From Neonectria sp. B-13 (taxonomy: Eukaryota; Ascomycota; Sordariomycetes; Hypocreales; Nectriaceae), in contig NOKP01000033.1 of NCBI GenBank assembly GCA_002682825.1, forward strand, positions 186,001-250,000: DNA of 64,000 bases, read 5' to 3'. Positions 30,619 through 42,872 of this stretch are shown piece by piece. The notes under the pieces were generated by a model that was not told the origin of the DNA, did no database searches, and saw only the letters and a program-made list of their open reading frames with translations. Position numbers and translations under genes: made by a program. Every line of letters starts with the position of its first letter. The first letter of the stretch is position 1.

Positions 30619-33600
30619 TCAATCATCCGAAACAAGTGCCTCGTACTGGTCCAATGCCTCCACTGAGTCGGCAGAAATCTGGTTGCCAGTGATTTCTTTG
30701 TACAGCACCGAGGATTTGCGCTGGGCCTCGTTTGCATCTTGAACCTTGCCAAGCTGTACGTAGGTTCGGCCCAACCAGTGAAGACAACACGCAAGCTTGT
30801 TCTTGGAGAGAACTTCAGTCTCATCGCCCTTGTTGAAGATTTTCTCAGCGTCTTTGAACAAGGTTCTGTCTGCGCGTTAGCTTGCAAGAGAATTAAAGGC
30901 CAACACCATCAAAATCTCAATGGAGGATAATGACTTGACACTTACTCGGCCTCATCAAATTTCCCAGCTCGATATCTGAAAGCGCCGAATCTTAGGCACG
31001 TCGTACCGGTGTCCAATGACTCGCCCACTACGTCCTTCAGTGTTTTAAGGGACCTGATGAAGTATAGTTCAGCGTCTCCCACGCACCCAAGCGTCGCCTC
31101 AACCTCCGCTAGCGAACAGAGCCAGACTGCCTGCCGAGCCTTCATCTCATCGTTGTCTTGATAAATGCTCATCTCATTCTCGCATTCGCGGAATAATGAG
31201 GCTGCCTCCTCAATGCGCCCCTGGAGGCGGCGCAGTTTTCCCATATTATGGAAGGAGAGTGCTAGAAGAAAGCCAGCGCAGTGCCCTCGGCGTCGCTTCT
31301 TGATCTCGATGGTCTTCTCGTGAAGCTGAGCGGCTTTTTCGAATTCACCCATCTGCTTCGCCGCGATGCCCAGATTGCTGTATGCATTGGCGAGTTGTAT
31401 GTCAATGTGCAGTGGAGGCTCCGAGTCTTGGTAGTCAACCTGCAAGTTCTCCTCCCGGATCCGGAGGGCCTGCTCGAGTGCCTCGGCAGCCTTCTCATTC
31501 TTGTCCTCGGACCTCAGGCAAATACAACCTAGCAAAGTGTAGGGCTGTGCCCGCAGGCAGTCATACGGTTCGAGAACTCTTTCCGCAATCTCGATCGATG
31601 CATGCGCAAGACGCTCCGAGTCAGGGAAGAGGCCTCTCGCCCACAAGTAGACCCCGCAGTCGCAAAATAGCTCTGTTAAAAGGGTTAAAATGTAGGGTTC
31701 AGCCTCATGCTTGATCTTTGTCTCGCTGTCGTAGAGTTCTAGAAGATGAAGTACGTGGGTTGTAAAACGCTGGCAAGTCTGCCAGTTGGGTATTGGCTCG
31801 CCCACAGGGGATTGCCGAGGATACGCATGATACAAGATCTGAACTGCTCCAAAAAGTGCTGTCCGCAGATTTTCCGGGTCTCCATCTAGCAGTTCGTGGA
31901 GAGCACTTTGTTGAACCTGTCGATGAATAGAGAGCGAGGACTCCTACACGTATATGTCAGTACTTGATGAGCGGTGCTGCTACGCATTGTAGACGTACTT
32001 GATCATTGTATTTCATGAGAAACTGATGGGTCAAACTCGATCTGGCTTCATTATTGCTGCACCCGTTAGTCGCTTATGTTTGTTTTGTGGCGCCTCGCGT
32101 ACCGGAGTATGTTATATGACTTGTCCAAAACCTGCAAGGGCGGTGGCAAAGGCATGTGCGGTGGCGGTGATTGTATCCGAAATATATCGTACGGAATTCG
32201 ATCTGGGTGTAGGAACACCGCAATTCTCAGAAGAGTTCGAGCATCCGGCGACAGTCTCTCGAAAGACAGTCGCCAGACAGTTTCCAACGTTTGCTGATAC
32301 TGTTGGTGATCCAGGCTCGTAGTGCTGCCAAAGAGTTTGCGACTGTAGTCGCGATTCTTGTACAGGTCTAAGAAGTCGCCGACGGTGACCTGATTGGTAC
32401 GAATGTATCCTGACATCTGAGTGAGCGCCAAAGGTAAACCACATAGAATCGTTGCCATCTCTTCAATAAGTCTCTTGTTGTTGGCATCTCGCACTTTGCC
32501 TTCAAGAAGGAGCTGGATCATGGAAGCGCCTTCTTGGTCATTGAGTGAGTCAACCTCACAGGCTGCCCCAATCAAATTAGTTGCAATAATCCGCTGGCGA
32601 CTGGTGATGAGAACAGATCCTTTAGCTGAATTCGGCCAATAATCCCGCAGCAGCTCTTCACTGTCGACGTTGTCAAAAATGAGAAGCCAGTTGTGATCTG
32701 TTTCAGTGTCAGCTTTGAGACTCCTAACCACCCCACAAGGACGACATACTACAGTCTCTCAACCAGTTCATCACATTCGTCCTGATGGCTCGTGGGTCTC
32801 CACCCTCTGGAAGACCGAGACGTTTTGCTGCTTGCAGAAAATGGTGCGCAAGTTCTTGTTCCGTATCGGCGACGGCCCAGATGATTATATCATAATCGTC
32901 CCAGTGGCTGTAAGCAAACTTGGTGGCCAGCTGCGTCTTCCCCGAGCCTCCGAGCCCGTGAAGAAGAAATGCTTTCAACTCTGCGGGCGATGTTGACTCG
33001 GTGGGAAGCAAATGGTCCTCGATCTGCTTCATGATGCCGGGTCTGGGGAAAAAGAGGCTGTTGTTTGCAGATGGGATGATGTGGCACGGAATATTCGCGC
33101 TCTTCGGCTCGCCTTCTATCCTCCACTCGTGCGTCTCTTTAGCATGTTGCAGGGCAACTTCTTCCATAAAGTTCCGTCTAGCATCCTCAATCTTTTTCTG
33201 GAGTTGCTGGAATTTTCGGTCAACGGGATTCCAACTCAGACGAACAGCGTTGACTATGGAAGCAAAATTCAACCGAATCAGACAAAATTCCTTTCGTTTG
33301 AGGCGGAAGTTCATGGGGTGACTGCCTTACATATTGAACGTCGATGCAAGACGTTAGTGACGGCAGCACAAAACTCGACGCAGCAAGCACAGATGTCGCC
33401 CAAGGAGGTCTTCACCCGCTCAGTTGGGTACATATTGCTATAGATCTGAGACCTGGGTAGGATTATGGATAGGGTAGTAATGGAGTCTAAGATGGTATCG
33501 ATGAGGTTGCTGAAACGAAGAGCAATCTATCACCAGTTAAACTGTTAGCGCCCACGGTAACATTGATGGGTTTGGAATTGGGACATACCATCAAGACCAT

Positions 33601-34044
33601 CAGAAAACCACCCCAGACAATCTGGGCTATGGGATCAAAGGCTTGCATCATTGCCGATATACCCTTGACAAACTTGTCGATGGTGTACAAAGCTTTCCCG
33701 AATCTGTCGAGCTTCGTGTCTAGCTTTCTAGCCTCGAAGGCTCCTCTCACATGGGCGATCATCATGTCACAATCTGAGACCTTGTAGCTTTGGGATCGTT
33801 GAAGATATTCATCGTCGACGATGGATCGCAGTTGTACGAGGAAGAGGTCTTTGTCGCTGAGGTTGCTCGGCTGGGCAAGGGTCTTTGCATCTTCTGCTTG
33901 CACGTCGTCGTCGGCTATGGCTCCTTCTGAGTGATTCTGAGAGAATCGGTCGACAGGTTTGGATGAAGCTCGGGCTAGTTCAATGGATGACTCCTGGTTT
34001 TGATTAGCCCTCCAACATGCCAAGCAAGACAAGCAGGATTTCAT
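30619..34044 (-). CDS. fungal NLR/STAND protein: Goodbye-like region, NB-ARC, TPR
   Basis: Intracellular receptor-type NTPase of 1017 aa. Seven exons: 33589-34044, 33331-33526, 32750-33253, 32103-32697, 31999-32056, 30946-31943 and 30619-30865; introns are 46-80 nt and frames join throughout. Residues 1-300 fit a fungal STAND N-terminal Goodbye-like domain (LRSIVDDEYLQRSQ, ALYTIDKFVKGISAMMQAFDP). The NB-ARC shows Walker A GLGGSGKT at 317-324, Walker B WLLIFDNVD, the sensor VLITSRQ and GLPLAL. After a winged-helix-like part (SIHRQVQQSAL), residues from about 640 hold tetratricopeptide repeats (AYSNLGIAAKQMGEFEKAAQLHEK is a clear unit). In fungi such proteins detect non-self and trigger cell death. 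The donor of the third intron has a nearby alternative (32752 versus 32749). The exact start is uncertain; ATG 34044 is the first that keeps the domain. Confidence 0.85.
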
Positions 34045-35580
34045 GTCGGCTATTGCAAGAGCTTGTGGTATTCTGGGGGCTAGGTGAACAAGACATGGCG
34101 TACGAGTAGATGGATTTTTGGACCAGTTAGTCCAGCAGGAGAAACTACAAAAGCAGTAAGTTTGTCCCTGTATATTCCGTACCACTGTGGTCTCTGCTTA
34201 CAGCCTCCATGTCGGGCCTCAATTTCAAGCCATGGCCGAGGGAGTGTCTTGGCTACGGAGGGCATAGTTTAAAATGAGCCAGTCAGCACCCACACTGCGA
34301 AATTGAGGCTGTCCAACAGATTTCACGCACCCTCAGTGCTCATTTTCAGCTTCTCTCGTAACCCGAAACACTACTGTGGTGACACCTCGACTCGTGCGGT
34401 CGTACGTGCCCGACAATGTAGGTGTGACCGGCAGTGTGTCTCACAACATGTCCCCACCTCAATCACGCGTCGAGTCAATGACATAAAAGCATGACAAGCG
34501 GCGCGTATGGGTGTGTGCGGGGCGGATGAGCCAAGTTAATGAGGCTGAAAAGATCGGAGGTCCGCCTGAATTTCCCGCAGTAAGTAATCCCGCTCTCGGA
34601 GAAATCTCCCCGCGCCTGCAGCTCCCCTAACTGAGCCTGGGTAGACTATGTTATTTCTTTAGTCTTGGTCCAAGCACTGTATTCATGATAGGTGGGAAGA
34701 GAGGCTTACTTCCTCTCAACTTCATCGAGTCCGTTAGCCACACGAGGATGCTGTAGGAATGATCTTTTTCTATGCTTTCAAGATATTGAGGCCCTAGCCG
34801 AAGGCCCACGGCCAACTGTCCCAGATATATTTGCCATCACCTGCTGGATCGCCGCTGAGTGGTGTTGTTCCCATTACCAACCATGAAATCTCCCACGCAT
34901 CGCCACCTCTACTGCCACAGTCCATGCCTCTTGGCATCCAACTTACCCTACACGTCCACGCCGGCCCCAGTTTCCCGTCGGCCCCACTCCACAACGGCCC
35001 CACTGTACCGTTGATCATGATAGGTGTCTGTATGAATGCTCGTGTACTTTACAAGAAAAGATTATATGAGACTATCCTCGTTCCAAGCTGCAGAGTTTAT
35101 CATGCACTCCTTTCAGACAAGATCTTAGTCCAGTTCCACTGTATGGTAACTTACACCCTACTCTGGGACGAGAGAAGTTCAATTGCACGATCCACGTTCC
35201 TTTTGGTGTCCGGTAACAGCATCCGAAACCAGGATCCGGCTTGTTCTTAGCGGCACGGGCATGTGGGGGAACTCCGCAGCTGATGAAATCATCCCATTCC
35301 CCATTGGCTACGCTTGTTTTACCCCGCAAGCATCCTCGTTCTGGACTGCCAACTCCTGTTAAGCCTATCCGGGTTCTGTTGCGTCCTCACCAAAGAATGC
35401 TCTGCGGGGATTACAAAACAGTCGAATATGTCTTGCTTGCTGACGAGCCATGCCTTCGTCCGTTGATTTCGTCCCCACTAACAGAGGCTCGACTGTTTGA
35501 TTTGAAGTCCCGGCCCAATTACTTGCATAGGCCTTCACACATCATTAACTGGAGACTTCGACACGGACAATCTGGATGCA
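34045..35580. other. long intergenic region upstream of NLR and third regulator
   Basis: About 1.5 kb between divergent genes. Short open frames at 34831-35250 and 35241-35738 show no domain; the second overlaps the start of the regulator in another frame. An extra 5' exon of the NLR could lie near 34080-34265 but is not supported. Confidence 0.4.
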
Positions 35581-37891
35581 ATGTCGAGTGTGAGCGCCAA
35601 TATGCAGTCACCGCCACAGGCACGCTCAAAGCGCAGTCGTCTGGCTCTAGCTTGCACCCAGTGTCGAAAGCGCAAAGTTCGCTGCGATGCCACCACACCG
35701 AAGTGCCGAAACTGTGTCTTGCGTGGCGACCCATGTGAGACCTTTGATCCACGACACCCAAAAGGTCCAGCGGTCAGGAGATGGCCAATCAAGGATGGCT
35801 CTCCTGGGCAAACCGGACAAGTACAACGGTACGGATCCGTCAGCGAACAGAGCACAGCAAGTTCTCTCATGAGCACCCGGCCAGAACCGCCAGCTCCCTT
35901 GCTACACCGCGCCTCAAGTGGGAATCACCCATCATGGGTCGAGAGAGCCTATCAGGAAAACCAAGCCAAACAAGATGACTGTACGGAGGAGCAGACGAAC
36001 GAGAGCCCGGATGTGGTTATGAACACCGATGACACTTCTCATCGAGTCAAGGTCAGGGCGTCTCAACTTGCGAAACTTACCTGACGGCCCGTTCGCTGAC
36101 AAGCAGTGCAGTACATGGGGGCCAGTAGTTCGCAGTGTCTGTGTAAATTTCTTGATCTATGTTTCGAGAGAAAGGGGCTGCATCGAATTGGTTCTCAGTT
36201 TCGATGGGGTATGAGGCATGTTGAAGAGTACCCGTTGCCCTTGTCGCTAAAGCTGCCCGATCTACCAACTGTCTCAGTCATGGAGCCATGGATACGCATA
36301 TTCTTCGAGCGAACGTACCCTATCTTTCCCGTCTTGGAACATTCGTCCTTCATGTCTGATGTACTCCGATTATCAGACGCTCAGCTACGAAGTGGAAAAG
36401 GCATCCAGGAGGCAATCTCCTCGGCTGACGCTCCCGCCTTGGCCGCCATTTACAGTGTGCTCACTATTGGCCTGGATGACTCTGAAGGCATGGTATCAGA
36501 CACTGGGACAGGGTTCTTGACTGGCGCCTATTCTCTGGTCAGCCACTTGATCAGTGTGCCGTACGTGGGCTCAGTTCAGGCTCTTCTCCTCCTGGCTGTT
36601 GCTCTACGTGGAAGGGGTACGTTCGTTGCATCTATTTTCTCAAAACCGGCTTCTTACTCGGAATTTTAGGCAAAGAAGGTCAGAGCTGGCATCTTCTGGG
36701 ACAGGCAATCCGGATTGGCCATTCTATTGGTCTTCACCGCCAGATATTAACGTCGTCTCAGCCCATGGCACTAACAGAAGCTTCGCCCTCTTATCAAACG
36801 AATCGAGAGCTACGCTCTAGGCTTTGGTGGGTTTGCTACGCGCTGGAAAAATTAATGGAGCTTGAGACCGGACGCCCACCGGCTATGGCAGATTACGATT
36901 GCGACCTAATGTTGCCCAGTGGCGAGCCCAGCGATCCATACCATTACTTCGTCAAGTGGGTATCTTTATCTCAAGTCGTAAGCCAGATCAGCGAACACAT
37001 ATATCGGAAGAAAGCCGCGAGTTCTTCTGCACTTCTAAACGAGATTGAGCGGCTGGACCAGGCCTTGCTTGATTGGCTCGAAGGGGGGTCGGAAGGGCTC
37101 AGATTAGGACATCACCTTGCCCCAAATTCAGGAGGGAGCGAGGTCGAACAGCTGTTTACGACGTTTTTGTCCATGCAATACCATCAGGCGAGTATGGAAA
37201 AATGCAACAAGACTTAGTTAGAGTGCTAGCTGACTGTCTCCAGGCCCAGATCACATTATTTAGGGCATCCCTTGTATTCCCCGAAAAGTCCTACACCGAG
37301 GAGATTAGGAAGAATGGTTCCAAACTGAGGAATAGCCCTCGACTCCTACAATACCAAGGCATCTGTGTAGAAGCTGCGCGGTCCATGATAAGCCAGACCG
37401 CCGAGTTTGCAGACCTTGGGCTTCACTCCATTCTTCTAACAGCCACACCACCGTTTCTGGCTGCCTTAACTCTCGCCCTCCACACTCTCAAGAAGCCTCA
37501 TAAGCGTATGGGTCGCTCTGACGGAGAGCTTATCAAGACAGCAGCCGAGTACGCCGCAGACCACTTTCGCCAGGTCGGCCAGCATGAAGAATTTATTCAG
37601 GGGATTTTGCAACTACCAGAACGAATGGACCAGCTCCTCTCCGGCGACATAACTTCAGGGGAAGCCAGGCGGGGGATTTCCTCACTATCTTCTCAAGATC
37701 TGCAAGCTACGAACCACAACGATGATAGCATTTCGTCCAACTTTCTATACGGCCCAGGGATAGGGTCAGTATCCTTTGAACTAAATGACAACATCCAAGA
37801 TCCATTCGAAGATATGCCTTTAGATGAGTTCTGGGCAATCATGGAGGGAGACTTTACGGAGATCGGAGATAGCCAGCATGACATCTTCTAA
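35581..37891 (+). CDS. Zn2Cys6 fungal transcription factor
   Basis: Regulator of about 719 aa in four exons: 35581-36051, 36112-36616, 36670-37191 and 37230-37891. The zinc cluster lies 25 residues in, CTQCRKRKVRC..CRNCVLRGDPC, that is CX2CX6CX6CX2CX6C. The middle homology region includes EPWIRIFFERTYPIFPVLEH, a segment that defines the fungal-specific domain, then GQAIRIGHSIGLHR and LRSRLWWVCYALEK. The first two introns are ordinary (60 and 53 nt). The third is odd: only a 38-nt intron (37192-37229, GTATGG..CTAG) joins the frames, and a stop at 37215-37217 would otherwise cut the protein. Either the intron is very short or there is a frameshift. It is convergent with a GH31 glycosidase; control of that gene is possible but unproven. 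Confidence 0.8.
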
Positions 37892-38140
37892 CGTGTCAGG
37901 ATTGTCTCAGCTGGCCTTCATTGAGACAGATCCCTCTCAACTTAATTCCTTGAATCCCATCTTCGTACCCCCGTCCCTCACATTGATAGTGTCACATTGT
38001 GATTGACATCGTTTTACAGTTGAGACGTCCCTGTTATAACTCATATAAGAGTGATGAATATCTACCTGCAGGCATGACAACTTTGTTTATGACTCGGACG
38101 CCTAAACTGTGGTTCTCATTTGAAGAGCAATATACTAACC

Positions 38141-40666
38141 TCAAGCTTTTTTCCGACTATCCGCCGTGAGCAGCTCTACCACCGGGCCGATCAACTCCTG
38201 GTCGAGGCCAAGACTCGTCAATTGCCCGATCTTGATAGTGAGCTCATCAGATGTCGTGATAGCGTTCCAAATTTTGTTCTTGAGACCCATATCCATTTGG
38301 AAATCCATTATGAGGTGCTGGACCCTCATATACACATCTAGTACGCTGAATTGAGGGTTCGGTCCAAGCTCTAGCACAATGGTACTGTCATCAGTGAGTC
38401 TTGGGATTCGAACAGATAGCCCTGGAACATCCGGGTAATCCTCAATGGTCATGCGGATATCAGATATGACGAGTCCGTTTGCAGAGACTGACAGAGCAGA
38501 TGGAATGGCCATCAACGACAAGAATTTGATAGACCACTCCTTGCCAGCTGAGTCAAACTTCAGTTGTCCCCTGGATTGGTTGTAGTCGAGGTGAATTTCG
38601 CGAGGGGAACTCCCGTCTCTTGACGCAACCTCGTCATCTTCAAGTTCTTCGACGAGGGTGAATGCGCCGTCCTTGCCCGTCACAACAAGTACTTCAAGAC
38701 CAGAAGGATTACGGCATCCATTTTGAGGTGTGGAGTTCAAATCCAAGGGAATAATGGCTCCTTGGGGCGCGAGAATTGGAATGGACTCAATGCCTCGGTG
38801 AAGCTTGACTTCTCTGTTTCCGTCGTAAATCAACCCAGTAAGAATGTCGACATGACGGCCTGGAGGTACCCAAACATCGACAGAGGCAAATCCAGTCCTC
38901 CGGTCGCGTGGTTTCACAATTGGAGCAACAAGAAGACTGGTGCCCAGATAGTACTGGTTTGGCTTGCTGTACGCTTCATCTCGGTCGGGAAACTTCCAGT
39001 ACAGAGGCTGCACAATTGGCTCATCCTGGTAAGGTGGCGCAGCATTCATCGTGTAGAGATAGGGGACCAGGCGATGGCGGAACCGAAGGAACTTCTGCAT
39101 TACCGCCGCGTGCTCTTTTCGATAGAGCCAAGGCTCCTTGGACGCCCACGGGCTGTTGGAAGAATGCAAGCGCATAATGGGCGACAAGACACCGAACTGA
39201 ACCCAACGAGTGGCCAGTTCGTCGTCCCTGTAGCCACCCATATGACCGCCGATGTCGTGGCTCCACCATCCATAGCCGATGTTGGAGGACGTTGCTGTGA
39301 ATTCTGGTTGGAACCCCAGAGACTCCCAGGTCATGATGGTATCGCCAGAGAACCCGACAGGATACCGATGGCTTCCCGGTCCGGCGAATCTGGAAAAGAT
39401 GATGGATCTGTTGTTCCCCTGGATCTGATGGTCCAGGAAATGGAAGTGATTGAGCAACCACAACGGGTCAAGGCCAGGGATTCTCGAGATGTGTCCTTGC
39501 TGCCAGTCAATCCACCAGAAGTCGCAACCATCATCCTCGAGTTTACGATGCAATGTGTTCAAGTATGAGTGCATGAACTTTGGGCTGGTGGGGTTGAATA
39601 GAATCGGGGCTTGCGTTGAGGTGTCGTGTCCCAGGTCTTGAGCCATCTTTTCGTACATGTCCTCGTGGTGGTGAACTCCAGCATGAGGGTGATCGTTGAG
39701 CGTCATCTTAAGCCCCTTCTCGTGCAGAGCTCGGGTGAAAGCTTTCGGGGTTGGGAAGAGATCCTTTTCCCAGGTATAGCCAGTCCAGCCGGCATGAGGT
39801 ATGTCGTCGCCGTGAACTCTATGCCAGTCCATGTCTATGACTGCAACCTATGGGGACAACAAGAGATCAGTTATTGAATGAGCGGGAAGTAAGGAAGCGG
39901 AATAAACAACACTACCCATTCACACAATAGCAAAGGGAGCCAGGAAAAGGCTCGTCTGGAGCTTAGATGCACTTACCGAGAGTGGAACCGACTTCTTTTC
40001 AAACTTTTCCATGAGCTTCAAGTACTCTTTGTCGCTATAGGCATAGTACCTACTCCACCAATTACCCAAAGCCCATCTCGGGAGCTTTGGCTGCTTTCCA
40101 GAGATGGCGTAGAAGCTACTCATGGCGCGCTTGTAATCGTGACCATAGCAGAAAAGATAGCCATCGATGCGATCGCCCGATCGACGAGGGGATACAAATC
40201 CATGCCCATCGAAGAGCATGGATTTGCTGTCATCGAGGACTGAATAACCAGCCCTGGAAAGAATGCCCGGCTCGACTTCGCACCGTCCGTTGACATTGTC
40301 AAGTGTCCTCGCAGTGCCACCGAGGTTCTCCGGGACCTCTCCATACCGCCAATCAGCCCCCCAAAGTGTGGTTTTGTTGTTGAAGCTGACAACGAAGCCG
40401 TACTGGTCGAAGCGTTTCCGGTTGTATGTGACTTGGTAGGAAGCTGTCCTGATGTTGAGGTATTCTTCGGTGTTGGAGGCAGTGAATTCCGGGGTGGGGA
40501 ATCGACGATTGAGTGCAAAGGTTGACGGGCGATCCTCAAAGACACCATCCTCGGACCATTCATACCGAAGAACAGTCTCGTTGATCAGCGTAAACCGGAA
40601 GTTTTCACCAGTCACGACAGCGGCTCGGTTAGCGATCGGGTCGTTGGGAAAGGTATATTTGTCCAT
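38141..40666 (-). CDS. GH31 family glycoside hydrolase (alpha-glucosidase/alpha-xylosidase type)
   Basis: Alpha-glycoside hydrolase of 798 aa. Two exons: 39977-40666 and 38141-39847; the intron is 129 nt, longer than others here, opening GTAAGT and closing ATAG, and it restores the expected SVPLSVAVIDMDWH strand. GH31 marks are GNWWSRYYAYSD, the nucleophile Asp344 in DFWWIDWQQG and the acid/base region HDIGGHMGG. RWVQFGVLSPIMRLHSS is also a strong family segment. The WIDWQQG variant in place of WIDMNE resembles the uncharacterised fungal/bacterial subgroup around alpha-xylosidases. There is no signal peptide at the ATG (MDKYTFPNDP), so it is probably intracellular and may process imported oligosaccharides. 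It converges with the third Zn2Cys6 gene. Confidence 0.92.
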
Positions 40667-41285
40667 GACGCAGGAACAGCTTGAGCCTTAGCTCCTTTTT
40701 AGAAGACGACAGACAGTCTTAGAAGTTGGTGACGACGCCGAGGTATCAGGAGCGTTCCAGTAGCTCCTCGTCGTTCTTTGGAGTTGTTGTTTGGAAATGG
40801 GTGGTCTCAATTGTTGAGCCCCGCATTCGCACCGTCTCGATGTCTCAGGATAGATCGCGGTAACATCATTCGCTGAGACGCAGTACATAAACACGTGGAT
40901 GCAATCACAGCAGAAAGATGACGAAGCTTCTCCGCTTCCGGGTTAAGTGTTCGGCATGGCATCTAATTGGTCTATTCTATTACGAGGCATTGTTTCCCCT
41001 GGCTCCTTCAAATACTTAGAGGCAGTAAGCCTATTAGTGCCTCAGGCAACATAGCTGCCTAAATCAGTCGCTGATGATAGTTAGTCTACAGGCTAGCGGG
41101 AATCCATCCTCCAAAACCCTACTGCAATTCTTTATGCACATCTCACTCCTATTTTTTTTTAAACTACCTCACGCTTCTTCACATCACTTCGATTAGTACG
41201 CCTGCGAAGCTAAGCTCCAGATCTGAATTGAGCTTTATTACACCTCCCGACAAAGATATCAATATTGTCAGTCCGGGGTTCCACA
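40667..41285. other. intergenic region
   Basis: Promoters of the GH31 and phosphoesterase genes, which diverge here. A T9 run lies near 41152. No coding signal. Confidence 0.4.
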
Positions 41286-42464
41286 ATGCCTGTCAATACT
41301 TCGAGCGATGACCTGGTACTGATAAAGGATATTAATCCGATGCACTTACCGACCTTGAATAATGAATCAGGCCTGCTGAAAGGATCAGACAAGTCGATAA
41401 GAAGATTAATCATTGTTGGTGACGTCCATGGTCACATAACGGAATTACGAAATCTCCTTGATCAGGTGGATTTCAACCAAACGGAGGGAGATCACCTTGT
41501 CCTCACTGGAGACCTTGTCAACAAGGGACCCAACAGTGCCGCTGTTGTTCAATTAGCCATGGATCTCAACGCTGATGCCGTAAGAGGCAACAACGAAGAC
41601 CGTGTTCTCCTTCTTGAAGCTATGAAGGAAATCTCGAACCCAACAAGCTCCGAGAAGGACGTGGGCCCAGAGTTGCCTTGCGTCTCTGTCGCAACTAAGA
41701 GAGGCGAGAGCTCCATGGTGCCACGGACTTCTCCTAGTTCTGTAGAAAGCGATCGCGCAACCGCAGTCTCGCTTTCCAGCGCCCAGTCTGAGTGGCTCTC
41801 CTCACTTCCGTTGATTCTACGCATCGGGAACCTGAAAGGTGCTACAGCCCCGCCCTGGAACGCTGGTACTGTGCTTGTTGTACATGCTGGCCTGGTACCC
41901 TTCGTACCGCTAAGAGAACAAAATCCATGGGCAGTCATGAACATGCGAAGTCTTATATACTCTCCAAACGATGCCCAAGAGGCCCCAGGGAAAGAGAAGC
42001 CTGCCAAGGCAGAAAGTCAAGATTGCCGTGATGGGGTTTCCGCCCCTCTCAACGTTGACGAGCAGCTCGACGAGAAGTCGGGGCGAGTTGAAGACAAGAG
42101 GTGTGTAAGAAGCTTGAGAGACATCCTGAAGCGTGACAGAGAAATTGGACAGCCGGTCGAGGGTCGTGAAGGGGTGGCTTGGAGTCACGTTTGGAACCTG
42201 CATCAAAATTTGCTTGAATCGGCTGCTGAGCGAACAGCTGTTGTCTATGGCCATGATGCCTTGACTGGGCTACAGGTTGAGCCAGAGGTAGAACTTGGAT
42301 CAAGTAACGAGGGGGCTGATAAAGGAACTCGTTACGCATTTGGACTGGATTCAGGTTGCGTTTATGGCAAGCGGTTGACTGCGTTGGTTATTGAAGCTGA
42401 CGTCAAAACTGGCGACATCGTGCACCGAATCGAGCAAGTCGAGAGCAAGCTTGAAGTAGTGTAA
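41286..42464 (+). CDS. PPP-type metallophosphoesterase
   Basis: Calcineurin-like phosphoesterase of 392 aa in one exon. The start is ATG 41286 (CACAATGCC), since the open frame before it starts at TTG. The metal-binding blocks are intact: GDVHGH at residues 45-50, GDLVNKGP at 75-82 and GNNE at 101-104, with later His residues in VVHAGLVPF and VYGHDALTG. This order fits the symmetrical Ap4A hydrolase/Ppn2-like branch of the PPP family, enzymes that cleave diadenosine polyphosphates, polyphosphate or phosphoproteins. A polar insertion of about 60 residues after GNNEDR and another near 235-285 enlarge it, as often in fungal members. It has no signal peptide. It lies 409 bp upstream of the nitrilase on the same strand, but a shared role is not evident. 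Confidence 0.88.
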   Translation: MPVNTSSDDLVLIKDINPMHLPTLNNESGLLKGSDKSIRRLIIVGDVHGHITELRNLLDQVDFNQTEGDHLVLTGDLVNKGPNSAAVVQLAMDLNADAVRGNNEDRVLLLEAMKEISNPTSSEKDVGPELPCVSVATKRGESSMVPRTSPSSVESDRATAVSLSSAQSEWLSSLPLILRIGNLKGATAPPWNAGTVLVVHAGLVPFVPLREQNPWAVMNMRSLIYSPNDAQEAPGKEKPAKAESQDCRDGVSAPLNVDEQLDEKSGRVEDKRCVRSLRDILKRDREIGQPVEGREGVAWSHVWNLHQNLLESAAERTAVVYGHDALTGLQVEPEVELGSSNEGADKGTRYAFGLDSGCVYGKRLTALVIEADVKTGDIVHRIEQVESKLEVV

Positions 42465-42872
42465 GATAGTATGGTGAGATGATAAGATGTTGCAGTCGTA
42501 TTTTGATAAACGCAGGAAAAAGTCCGAAATTGACACGCATGCTTCACGTTCCTAGGTCCAGGGTCAGATTCAGTGCCGAGCTTCAAGGCCATTTGTTAAC
42601 TAAACCCAGATGGGAGCTCGTGTTGGTAATGCAGATCAGTTGGAGCATATCGGAGTCGGCGGATCGATCGCCGCCTTGCCGCTGCTAACTATGTCGGGTG
42701 ACAGTTGTGGTTGCATGGTGAGGAGTAGCCCGGCGTTCAAAAAAAGTGCCGACCACTGCAACGTTATTATATACGACGTGATCACATGTCCCATCGGTTT
42801 GAAAGTAAACGCGTCTGACACTACATTGCGTCCAAGAAAAGGAAGGCTCATCGTCAAAGCAATTCACCAAAA
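42465..42872. other. intergenic region
   Basis: Terminator of the phosphoesterase and promoter of the nitrilase. No gene is supported. Confidence 0.4.

Noticed and set aside
34080..34265. possible extra 5' exon of the NLR gene
   Set aside because: Short minus-strand frame with no Goodbye-domain similarity and no convincing donor joining it to 34044.
38723..39568. 281-codon plus-strand open frame
   Set aside because: It lies wholly antisense to the GH31 catalytic exon, whose motifs are clear. The antisense product has no domain.
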